DNA of 64,000 nucleotides, from positions 98,338 to 162,337 of the forward strand of contig NZ_JAKVIP010000004.1 of NCBI RefSeq assembly GCF_022601875.1. Direction: 5' to 3'. This document shows, one piece after another, positions 24,847 through 32,216 of the stretch (its first letter is position 1; every line of letters starts with the position of its first letter). The DNA is from Chryseobacterium sp. SSA4.19 (GTDB taxonomy: Bacteria; Bacteroidota; Bacteroidia; Flavobacteriales; Weeksellaceae). Made by a program: the position numbers and the translations under genes. Below the pieces are notes generated by a model, which did not search any database, was not told the DNA's origin, and saw nothing but the letters and a program-made list of their open reading frames with translations.

Positions 24847-26628
24847 ATGTCAGATATTATTCAGCTTTTACCGGATCATGTAGCTAACCAGATCGCAGCA
24901 GGAGAAGTGGTGCAGAGGCCGGCATCCATTGTAAAAGAACTATTGGAAAATGCAATTGATGCAGGTGCAAGCAAAATTGAGCTGATCATAAGAGACGCCG
25001 GAAAAAATCTGATCCAGGTAGTAGACGACGGTATCGGCATGTCTGAAACCGATGCTAGAATGGCATTTGAAAGACATGCGACTTCTAAGATAAGAGGAAC
25101 AGAAGATATCTTCAAGATTTCTACGAAAGGTTTTCGGGGTGAGGCCCTGGCATCTATTGCTGCGGTTTCCCAGGTTGAGTTAAGGACAAAGCAGAAGGAT
25201 GCTGCCATTGGAACCAATATCTATATAGAAGGCGGCGTTTTCCAGTTTCAGGATCCGGTTCAGACAGCGGACGGATCTAATTTTTTAATTAAGAACCTTT
25301 TCTATAACGTTCCTGCCAGAAGAAAATTCCTTAAAAATAACAATGTCGAATTCAGGCATGTGATCGATGAATTTCAGCGTGTGGCACTGGCTCACGAAAA
25401 TCTGGAGTTTTCTATGTTCCATGATGATGAAGCCGTATTCAGATTAAGAAAAGGCAGCCAGATGCAGCGTATTGTCGATATTTTCGGCAGAAAACTTCAG
25501 CCGCAGCTGATCCCCATAAAAGAAGACATTCTCTGGTGTAAGCTTCACGGATTCGTTGCAAAACCAGAAGGCGCCAAAAAAACCCGGGGCGAACAGTTTC
25601 TTTTTGTCAACGGCAGGTATTTTAAAAGTTCCTATTTCAATAAAGCGGTACAGGATGCTTTTGAAGGATTGCTGCTGCCGGGATATATTCCTACATTTTT
25701 TCTTTTCCTGGAACTTGATCCTGAGAAAATTGATGTCAATATCCATCCGCAGAAAACCGAAGTAAAGTTTGAGGACGAACATCTGATCTTCGCTTTGCTG
25801 CGCTCAACCATCAAAAGATCTCTGGGAATTTACAATGTAGCACCAAGCCTTGATTTTGAAAAAGATCCGCAGCTGGAGGAAATTCTCCAGAAAACTTTTC
25901 CAAGCAAAGGCAATGGCGGCGGCTTTGTAAAAATGCCTGAAATCATAGTAGATAGAGACTACAATCCGTTTCTTGAAGAACGGGGCGTAAAACAGGCCGA
26001 AATTCAGAATCTTGCAGAGATGTATCACCAGAATATCGCTGCAGAGCCATCAAAGATCAATCTGTTTGAGGATGAAGATTTTGATGAAGATATCATGAGG
26101 CTTCCCAATGGATACTGGCTGTTTAACAAAGGCGACAGGACACTGATGCTGGATCTGGGGAGAATGCACAGGCTGGTGGTTTCCGAACATGCAAAGCCCG
26201 TAAAACGAGGAACAACCAACAGTCATTCACTGCTGTTCTCTCTGGAATACCATATGAATGAGATTGAAAAAAATAAATACAAATCCATTAAAAAATATCT
26301 TCCAGAATTAGGTTTTGAAACGAGCATCGCCCATGAAAATGTCCTGAGGATTGATGCCGTTCCGGAAGGTTTGAAAGAAACCCAGGTGATGAAATTCCTT
26401 GAAGATCTTTTTGAAATCATGGAGTATAAAACCGAAGAGGAGTTTCTGCAGTTTTACCAGAACCAATGGAATAAAATGCAGTCAAAATCCAGATTTGATT
26501 TCATTTATAAAAAAGATGCGGAACAGTTAATCAAAGACTTTACGGCATTAGGCTTTCCGGAATTTTTACCGAACGGAAAAAGGTGTTTCTTCGAGGTGCC
26601 CTTTAATGATTTTAAGAATAAATTTTAA
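24847..26628 (+). CDS. mutL: DNA mismatch repair protein MutL
   Basis: 593 residues. The N-terminal GHKL ATPase carries VANQIAAGEVVQRPAS, ELLENAIDAGA, VDDGIGM and TKGFRGEALASI; the second S5-like domain has FLFVNGRYFK and DVNIHPQKTEV. A linker of ~70 residues follows, then a C-terminal dimerisation domain (about 400-593). In most MutH-less bacteria this domain carries the DQHAxxExxxxE nicking motif and a CPHGRP metal site. Here the corresponding places read LDLGRMHRLVV (from residue ~431) and LPNGKRCFF (~574), so the endonuclease looks lost. The rhomboid gene follows after 4 bases. Confidence 0.95.
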   Translation: MSDIIQLLPDHVANQIAAGEVVQRPASIVKELLENAIDAGASKIELIIRDAGKNLIQVVDDGIGMSETDARMAFERHATSKIRGTEDIFKISTKGFRGEALASIAAVSQVELRTKQKDAAIGTNIYIEGGVFQFQDPVQTADGSNFLIKNLFYNVPARRKFLKNNNVEFRHVIDEFQRVALAHENLEFSMFHDDEAVFRLRKGSQMQRIVDIFGRKLQPQLIPIKEDILWCKLHGFVAKPEGAKKTRGEQFLFVNGRYFKSSYFNKAVQDAFEGLLLPGYIPTFFLFLELDPEKIDVNIHPQKTEVKFEDEHLIFALLRSTIKRSLGIYNVAPSLDFEKDPQLEEILQKTFPSKGNGGGFVKMPEIIVDRDYNPFLEERGVKQAEIQNLAEMYHQNIAAEPSKINLFEDEDFDEDIMRLPNGYWLFNKGDRTLMLDLGRMHRLVVSEHAKPVKRGTTNSHSLLFSLEYHMNEIEKNKYKSIKKYLPELGFETSIAHENVLRIDAVPEGLKETQVMKFLEDLFEIMEYKTEEEFLQFYQNQWNKMQSKSRFDFIYKKDAEQLIKDFTALGFPEFLPNGKRCFFEVPFNDFKNKF

Positions 26629-26632
26629 AAAT

Positions 26633-27364
26633 ATGTTTAATAATATCCCACCGATTACCAGAAATATTATCATAATAAATGTCATCATATTTATTATCAC
26701 CAATCTGATATTTCAGGGTAAGTTTACGGAATATCTGGCTGCTTTTTATCCTTTTTCTCCCTTTTTTAAATCCTGGCAGGTGATTACCCATATGTTTATG
26801 CATGGGAGTATCATGCATATTTTATTTAATATGTTTACGTTGTTTAGCTTCGGTCCTGTTTTAGAACAAAGTTTGGGAAATAAAAAATATCTGGTCCTGT
26901 ATTTCCTGAGCGGTCTGGGAGCATTCTTCTTATTTAATTTGTGGAATTTTATTGAAGTACAAAAATTTTCCACAGAATTACAGGAATTAGGATTTAATAT
27001 AAATGCCTATCTGTCTGGAGCAAGTGTTAATTTTACAGGAACTCAAGAGTCAATACTCAGGCAAAAAGATTTGATAGAAAATCTGAACGGTATCATGGGA
27101 ACACCCATGGTTGGAGCTTCGGGAGCAATTTTTGGTGTTGTAGCTGCCTTTGCGACTCTTTATCCGGATGCAAAGATCGGAATAATGTTTATTCCGATAC
27201 CAGTAAAAGTAAAATATGTCTTACCGGTTATTGTATTGGGTTCAGTCTGGCTGGGTGTTACAGGTAATGCAGGAGGGATTGCCCATTTAGCGCATGTAGG
27301 CGGTGCTTTGGTAGGCTTTATCCTCGCAAAAATCTGGAAAAAACATTTATACAGATTCAATTAA
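26633..27364 (+). CDS. Rhomboid-family intramembrane serine protease
   Basis: 243 residues from ATG 26633 (MFNNIPPITRN), just after the mutL stop; an earlier in-frame start at 26606 would run into mutL and is less likely. About six membrane helices. HMFMHGSIMHILFNMFTL carries the conserved His and Asn of helix 2, VGASGAIFG contains the nucleophile Ser, and HLAHVGGALVGF supplies the catalytic His. An insertion of ~50 polar residues lies between helices 3 and 4, before the serine. It cleaves membrane proteins within the bilayer; substrates are unknown. Likely co-transcribed with mutL and the next gene. Confidence 0.92.
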   Translation: MFNNIPPITRNIIIINVIIFIITNLIFQGKFTEYLAAFYPFSPFFKSWQVITHMFMHGSIMHILFNMFTLFSFGPVLEQSLGNKKYLVLYFLSGLGAFFLFNLWNFIEVQKFSTELQELGFNINAYLSGASVNFTGTQESILRQKDLIENLNGIMGTPMVGASGAIFGVVAAFATLYPDAKIGIMFIPIPVKVKYVLPVIVLGSVWLGVTGNAGGIAHLAHVGGALVGFILAKIWKKHLYRFN

Positions 27365-27369
27365 TTCCC

Positions 27370-28362
27370 ATGAAAATTGTTCGTCTCATTTTTCTTATCA
27401 TCCATATAGGAATCTTTTTTCTTCTTGTAGGAATGTTGCTCAATACGTACGTTCCGCCAAAGGTTTTCCCTTGGTTTAATTTAATTTCTCTGGGATTTCC
27501 TGTTTTAATGACAGGATATATAGTATTAACAGTCTTCTGGGTTTTCTGCTGGAAAAAAAGAGCCGTTGTATTTCTTTTGCTGGGCCTGATGTTTTTTAAT
27601 GCTACGATACGCTGGATCAATTACACTCCTGAAAAAAAGGATGTTGCCGATTTGAAAATAGTTTCTTTTAATACAAAAGACGGACAGATTTCAGGAAAAA
27701 AAGACCTTGAGGACTATCTGAATTCCCAACATGCCGATGTTATGTTTCTGCAGGAAGAATCTGGATATCAGATAAATTTTAAAGGATATACCAAGGGAGG
27801 TGTAAAATCCCTGACGACATTATTCACAAAGCATGAAATCATAGATGAAAAGCTGATAGATCCGGATACAGAATCCATAGCATCCTATGGCACACAAACG
27901 GATATTAAAATCCGCGGAAGAATATACCGTTTTATCAATGTGTATCTTCATCCCTTCAAGTTTAAAAAAAGCATGGTAAAGCTTAATGGAAATAGTGATC
28001 AGGATGAAAAGAAAATAAAAAATATCATCGGAAAATTAATTCCTACTTTTAAACTTCATCAGGAAGAAGTGGCAGCGATCAGAAAAGCTGTGGAGAATTC
28101 GCCGTATCCTGTAATTATGGCCGGTGATTTCAATTCTGTGCCGAATTCTTATGAATATTATCATTTATCAGAAGATCTTAAAGATGCCTTTATGGAAACA
28201 GGAAAAGGAAGTGCTACGAGCTTCCATGACTATAAATTCCCAATAAGGATTGACTATGTTTTTTCATCAAAATCGATACAGCCCATAAGTTATAAAGTTG
28301 ACCGTTCTGTCAGGATTTCAGACCATTTTCCGGTAATTGCGACATTTAAACTTGAACATTAA
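27370..28362 (+). CDS. Membrane-anchored endonuclease/exonuclease/phosphatase-family protein
   Basis: 330 residues. Three N-terminal hydrophobic segments fall within about residues 1-80. A soluble EEP domain follows: KIVSFNTKDG (first strand), DVMFLQEESGY with the metal-binding Glu, FINVYLHPFK, MAGDFNSVPNSYEYYHL (catalytic Asp-Phe-Asn) and RIDYVF...SDHFPVIA with the final Asp-His. The fold includes nucleases, lipid phosphatases and sphingomyelinases. The membrane anchor suggests a periplasmic or membrane-lipid substrate rather than DNA, but this is inference. The start is 5 bases after the rhomboid stop. Confidence 0.87.
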   Translation: MKIVRLIFLIIHIGIFFLLVGMLLNTYVPPKVFPWFNLISLGFPVLMTGYIVLTVFWVFCWKKRAVVFLLLGLMFFNATIRWINYTPEKKDVADLKIVSFNTKDGQISGKKDLEDYLNSQHADVMFLQEESGYQINFKGYTKGGVKSLTTLFTKHEIIDEKLIDPDTESIASYGTQTDIKIRGRIYRFINVYLHPFKFKKSMVKLNGNSDQDEKKIKNIIGKLIPTFKLHQEEVAAIRKAVENSPYPVIMAGDFNSVPNSYEYYHLSEDLKDAFMETGKGSATSFHDYKFPIRIDYVFSSKSIQPISYKVDRSVRISDHFPVIATFKLEH

Positions 28363-28584
28363 ACTAAAGGAGCTATTCAAGTTTTTAATTTGGTCAGCTT
28401 TTTGCTGAAATTGTGGTATATAATGCCTCTTATGAAATTCTGCCAGACACAATTGGTTTATGATAGTCGCTATTTACTCGTTGGTACATATAGAAATCCC
28501 AAGGCTCTGCCATAACAATGCCGGCATCCGTTCAATTATCAAAACTTTCCCCTGTAATTGCAGAAATTCTGCTAAATTAGTTCT

Positions 28585-28932
28585 ATGAAAAATTTATTTT
28601 TTGCAGCCTTTATTTTCTCGGTTTCAGTAATTTCCTGTTCTAAAAAAGAGCCTGTGGACCTTTATTCGGCAGACAGCCCGAAATCCGGCTACGATACTGT
28701 GGCAGTTGATTCTTTTTCAAATGGTGCTGTTTCAGTAGATGTCGCCCGACAGATCAGAATGTCTTCCCAACAGTACCAGGATTCTGTAAAAAAGGCCCTG
28801 AAAATTCAGGAGGATGAAAACAAACTAAAGGATGAACTGGAAAAAGAGGATAAAAAGAAAGCAGCAGAAAAAAAGCAAAAAGCAGAGGGTGAAAAAAGCA
28901 ACAAATTACCTGTAGAGCCTGAAAATAAGTAG
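28585..28932 (+). CDS. Small putative lipoprotein with charged coiled tail
   Basis: 115 residues. The N-terminus has a signal sequence ending in the lipobox-like SVISCS, with the modified Cys at residue 18. The middle is Ser/Asp-rich and the last ~50 residues are almost entirely Lys/Glu/Asp/Ala, predicting a single long helix or coiled coil. No family recognised. It is followed 47 bases later by a second small lipoprotein gene. Confidence 0.65.
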   Translation: MKNLFFAAFIFSVSVISCSKKEPVDLYSADSPKSGYDTVAVDSFSNGAVSVDVARQIRMSSQQYQDSVKKALKIQEDENKLKDELEKEDKKKAAEKKQKAEGEKSNKLPVEPENK

Positions 28933-28979
28933 CTTAAATAAATTATAAGTTAAATATCATTTTAGAATTATAAATACGT

Positions 28980-29387
28980 ATGAAAAAAAACATTTTATCA
29001 GCATTGATCATGGCTACAGTAGTTGTATCATGCACAAAATCGAGTACAAAGACAGAAAAAGTAGAAAATCCGGACGGTTCTGTTACGACCACTACTACGG
29101 TTTCTGAAAATGCATTGGGCGTTGACACGGCAAAAATCAACGATGCCAAAGAAAACGCACAGGCAAAGATAGATGAAGCAGACAGAAAAATAGACCATGC
29201 TGCGGAGAACGCAAAGAATCAGATTGATGCGACTGCAAATAAGACCAAAGCAGATTTGCATAAAGCCGGACAGGACATTAAACAAGGGGCTCAGGAAGTA
29301 GGAAGAGATGTAAAAGATGCAACTGCAAAAGGCGCTTCCAAAGTGGAGGAAGGCGCAAAAAAACTGAAAGAAGATTTGAGCAAATAA
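28980..29387 (+). CDS. Small putative lipoprotein with amphipathic repeats (LEA/apolipoprotein-like)
   Basis: 135 residues. Signal and lipobox VVVSCTKSS (Cys at residue 18), a Thr-rich strand region (TTTTTVSE), then a run of imperfect 11-residue amphipathic repeats from about residue 50 to the end (AKENAQAKIDEADRKIDHAA, QDIKQGAQEVGRDVKDATAK). This pattern recalls LEA or apolipoprotein-like surface helices that lie on membranes or protect against desiccation. The function is inferred only from composition. It ends just before a bidirectional hairpin terminator. Confidence 0.65.
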   Translation: MKKNILSALIMATVVVSCTKSSTKTEKVENPDGSVTTTTTVSENALGVDTAKINDAKENAQAKIDEADRKIDHAAENAKNQIDATANKTKADLHKAGQDIKQGAQEVGRDVKDATAKGASKVEEGAKKLKEDLSK

Positions 29388-29393
29388 CGAGAG

Positions 29394-29413
29394 ACCGCAG
29401 AATAAGCTGCGGT
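29394..29413. terminator. Hairpin terminator between convergent genes
   Basis: ACCGCAG/CTGCGGT stem with a 6-base loop, followed on the plus strand by TTTC and T-rich sequence; the minus-strand GH3 gene ends 4 bases to the right. Confidence 0.7.
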
Positions 29414-29416
29414 TTT

Positions 29417-30931
29417 CTATTTATTCAATTCCAGCAATGGATCTATATATTCCCGGTCGTTGCTTAATCTGGGAACCTTATTCTGTCCGCCGAGCTTACC
29501 TTTGGATTCCAGCCACCGGTAAAATAGTTTTTCTTTTGCAATGTGGACAATGGGTCTTTTTAAAGTGATATTATTATACCGTTTCGCTTCATAATCCGAA
29601 TTGATGGATTTCAGATGATTATCAAATTCATCAATAAAAAGCTCCAGGTTATCCGGTTGTTTACAGAATTCAAAAATCCACTCATGGGCTCCGCCTTCAT
29701 TGTCTTTCATAAAAACCGGTGCTCCTGTAAAGTCAGAAACCGATGCCTGGGTTTCTTCGCAGGCTCTGGCGAGGGCAGATTCTACATTGGTAATCATTAA
29801 TTCTTCACCAAAAGCATTAATATAATGCTTTGTTCTTCCGGTAATTCTTATTCTGAAAGGATTTACTGACGTAAATACCACCGTATCTCCGATCAGGTAT
29901 CTCCATAATCCGCCGTTGGTGGTGATCACCATAGCATAATTTTTTCCTGCTTCCACATCTTCAAGGCTTACCACTTTCGGATTAGGTAAATGAAACTGAT
30001 CCATCGGGATAAACTCATAAAAAATGCCGTAATCAAGCATCAGGAGCATTTCATCGCTGTCAGACCGATCCTGAATTCCGAAAAATCCTTCAGAAGCATT
30101 GTAGATTTCGTAGTAATTGATAGGTTTACCGATGATCTGTTTGTACTGCTCTCTATAAGGTTTAAAGCTGATGCCGCCATGAAAGAATACTTCAAGGTTC
30201 GGCCACAGCTGAGAGATATTTTTAATATCTGTTTCCTGTATTACCCTTTGCAGAAGAACCATCATCCAGCTCGGAACACCCAAAATACTTCCTACATCCT
30301 CGTTCTTTACTTCAAAGGTAATGGCTTTAAGCTTGCTTTCCCATTCCCCCATTAAAGAAACTTTTTTACTGGGCGTTGTAGTCACTTCTACCCAAAAAGG
30401 GAGGTTATCTATCAGGATAGCGGATAAATCGCCGAATTTAGTGTTAAAATCAGCATAGAGCTCTGAGCTGCCGCCTAATCTCAGGTTCTTATAATTAAAG
30501 AGCTGGTTTTCCGGATGGTTATTGGCATAGATTGAAACCATGTCTTTCCCGGCTTTCATATGGCAGTACTCAAGACTTTCAGCAGAAATCGGGATAAATT
30601 TACTTTTTGCGTTGGTAGTTCCGGAAGATTTGGCAAAATGTTTTATATAGCCAGGCCAGCTGACATCTTTTTGTCCCTGTCTTGCCTTCTCAATGTAAGG
30701 CTCCATTTCTTCATAAGTGACTACCGGAACTTTATTTTTAAAGTCTTGGTAGCTCGAAATAGAATTAAAGCCGTATTTCTTTCCGTATTCCGTATCTTCA
30801 GCATGAAACAGTTGGGAAAATAATATGCCCTTCTGTGTCTCAATGGGATGATCCATAAAATTCTGGATCTGATCTATCCTTTGGCGGATAAACCAGTTCA
30901 CCACAGTATTGAAAAGTGCTTTTGTTGCCAT
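29417..30931 (-). CDS. GH3-family protein (acyl-adenylating enzyme superfamily)
   Basis: 504 residues from ATG 30931 (MATKALFNTVVNW); an upstream in-frame start at 30976 adds 15 atypical residues and covers the promoter. The ANL-type adenylation features are FAKSSGTTNAKSKFIPIS (P-loop-like phosphate contact), NYYEIYNASEGFFG, and LWRYLIGDTVVFT with ITGRTKHYINAFGEEL. In plants GH3 enzymes join amino acids to auxin or jasmonate; bacterial members have no settled substrate. A TATATTTG box ends 5 bases before the ATG, so the mRNA would be nearly leaderless. Confidence 0.88.
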   Translation of the reverse strand: MATKALFNTVVNWFIRQRIDQIQNFMDHPIETQKGILFSQLFHAEDTEYGKKYGFNSISSYQDFKNKVPVVTYEEMEPYIEKARQGQKDVSWPGYIKHFAKSSGTTNAKSKFIPISAESLEYCHMKAGKDMVSIYANNHPENQLFNYKNLRLGGSSELYADFNTKFGDLSAILIDNLPFWVEVTTTPSKKVSLMGEWESKLKAITFEVKNEDVGSILGVPSWMMVLLQRVIQETDIKNISQLWPNLEVFFHGGISFKPYREQYKQIIGKPINYYEIYNASEGFFGIQDRSDSDEMLLMLDYGIFYEFIPMDQFHLPNPKVVSLEDVEAGKNYAMVITTNGGLWRYLIGDTVVFTSVNPFRIRITGRTKHYINAFGEELMITNVESALARACEETQASVSDFTGAPVFMKDNEGGAHEWIFEFCKQPDNLELFIDEFDNHLKSINSDYEAKRYNNITLKRPIVHIAKEKLFYRWLESKGKLGGQNKVPRLSNDREYIDPLLELNK

Positions 30932-30936
30932 TTCAA

Positions 30937-30944
30937 CAAATATA
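30937..30944 (-). promoter_or_regulatory. Promoter -7 box of the GH3 gene
   Basis: TATATTTG on the minus strand, exact consensus, 5 bases from the ATG at 30931. This supports that start only if the transcript is leaderless. Confidence 0.4.
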
Positions 30945-30984
30945 ATACTATTTGGATTTTCATAGAATGTTTTCACACAATAAA

Positions 30985-31016
30985 ATAAAAAAAACCGTTA
31001 CATTTTTGTAACGGTT
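30985..31016 (-). terminator. Terminator of the bacilliredoxin gene
   Basis: Perfect 10-bp stem AACCGTTACA/TGTAACGGTT with a TTTT loop, followed on the minus strand by a long T-run. Confidence 0.92.
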
Positions 31017-31038
31017 CAATATTCTGAAGTGTTATTTC

Positions 31039-31449
31039 TTAGCAGTATTCATCATAAGCTGCCTGAAGGTTAGCCGCAATAGCTCCTGCAGGGTTTCCTT
31101 CGATATGATGTCTTTCAAGCATATGAACCAGTTCTCCGTCTTTGAAAAGCGCTACACAAGGAGAGCTTGGAGGGAAAGGGGCCAGATGTTTTCTTGCTTC
31201 TGCTACCGCTTCCGTATCGAAACCTGCAAAAACAGTGGTTAAATGATCCGGCTTTTTATCTCCGGTCAAAGAATAGACAACTCCCGGTCTTGCAGCTCCT
31301 GCAGCACATCCGCATACGGAATTGATAACCAAGAGGGTAGTTCCCGACTGCTTGATTGCTTCTTCTACCTGGGCAGGGTTGGTAAGGTCTTCAAAACCTT
31401 TATCTGTAAGTTCAGCCTTCATCGGCATTACTAAATCTGTTGGATACAT
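31039..31449 (-). CDS. Bacilliredoxin, BrxA/BrxB (YphP/YqiW) family
   Basis: 136 residues from ATG 31449 (MYPTDLVMPMKAEL), which matches the family's conserved N-terminus; the upstream in-frame codons cover the promoter. Thioredoxin-like fold with the unusual active site NSVCGCAAGAARP (C46-G-C48), plus SPCVALFKDGELVHMLERH. BrxA/B proteins remove bacillithiol from S-bacillithiolated proteins; in Bacteroidota, some of which make bacillithiol, the same role is likely. It is monocistronic, with a textbook promoter and terminator. Confidence 0.93.
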   Translation of the reverse strand: MYPTDLVMPMKAELTDKGFEDLTNPAQVEEAIKQSGTTLLVINSVCGCAAGAARPGVVYSLTGDKKPDHLTTVFAGFDTEAVAEARKHLAPFPPSSPCVALFKDGELVHMLERHHIEGNPAGAIAANLQAAYDEYC

Positions 31450-31470
31450 ATTTTTGTTTTTAATCAGTTG

Positions 31471-31501
31471 CAAATTTACGAAATTCTTTACTCTTCATCA
31501 A
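31471..31501 (-). promoter_or_regulatory. Promoter of the bacilliredoxin gene
   Basis: TTG (31501-31499), a 20-base spacer and TAAATTTG (31478-31471) on the minus strand, 21 bases before the ATG. Confidence 0.7.
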
Positions 31502-31564
31502 TATATAAAAACTATCGGTATTTTTGGTAAATAAAATACAGCATATATCATCAATTTAAAATAA

Positions 31565-31597
31565 GAGCAGCCCGAAACTTTCAGTTTCGGGCTGCTC
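31565..31597 (-). terminator. Terminator after yqeY (end of the division cluster)
   Basis: 14-bp perfect stem GAGCAGCCCGAAAC/GTTTCGGGCTGCTC with a 5-base loop. On the minus strand TTATTTTAAATT follows. Confidence 0.8.
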
Positions 31598-31675
31598 AAT
31601 CAAATCGATATGGTAAGGTTAAATATCCTTGTTATGGAAGGGGTCTTTCAAGCATTTAAATGTCGGAATGAAATG

Positions 31676-32122
31676 TTAGGAAAGGAGCTTTTTTGCCATT
31701 TCGGAAATACTTTTCCCATCGGATTTTCCAGCTAAAGATTTTGAAGCAATCCCCATCACCTTGCCTAAATCCTTCATTGATTCGGCGCCGGCTTCACGGA
31801 TAATGTTTTTTATTTCCGCTTCCAGTTCTTCTGAAGAGAGCTGTTTCGGTAAAAACCGTTCAATAATTTTCATCTGGGCATCTTCCACTTCTGCAAGATC
31901 ATTCCTGTCCTGAGCCGTAAACTGATCGTAAGAATCCTTACGCTGTTTTACCATCCGCTGAAGAATGGCAATTTCCTGCTCTGCAGTTACTTCCGCGTCC
32001 CTTGCTTCCGTTTTCAGCAATAGGATCTGTGACTTTACAGCACGGAGGGAGTCCAGGGCTACTCTGTCTTTCGCCCTCATGGCTGTTTTTATAGCTTCAT
32101 TTATGGTATTTTCTAAACTCAT
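31676..32122 (-). CDS. GatB/YqeY-domain protein
   Basis: 148 residues, all one YqeY domain: MRAKDRVALDSLRAVKSQIL, QKMVKQRKDS-like RMVKQRKDSYDQF, and a C-terminal tRNA-binding-like helical part with GKVMGIASKSLAGKSDGK. It resembles the tail domain of GatB amidotransferase subunits, so tRNA contact is likely, but the cellular task is unknown. It lies ~95 bases downstream of ftsZ on the same strand and may be the last gene of that transcript. Confidence 0.9.
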   Translation of the reverse strand: MSLENTINEAIKTAMRAKDRVALDSLRAVKSQILLLKTEARDAEVTAEQEIAILQRMVKQRKDSYDQFTAQDRNDLAEVEDAQMKIIERFLPKQLSSEELEAEIKNIIREAGAESMKDLGKVMGIASKSLAGKSDGKSISEMAKKLLS

Positions 32123-32216
32123 TTTTCCAATTTAGCAATGTAAAGTATATCAATGTACCCATAATTTAAATGCACAAAACTGTTACATTATGCGATTGAT
32201 ACATTGTTATATTATT

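Noticed and set aside
26606..26632. Earlier start for the rhomboid protease
   Set aside because: It would overlap mutL and adds 9 atypical residues; ATG 26633 gives the normal N-terminus.
28430..28513. 27-residue minus-strand frame beginning MAEPWDFYMYQ in the gap before the first lipoprotein
   Set aside because: The codon pattern looks protein-like and it may be a gene remnant, but it is very short, has no clear promoter and I recognise no homologue.
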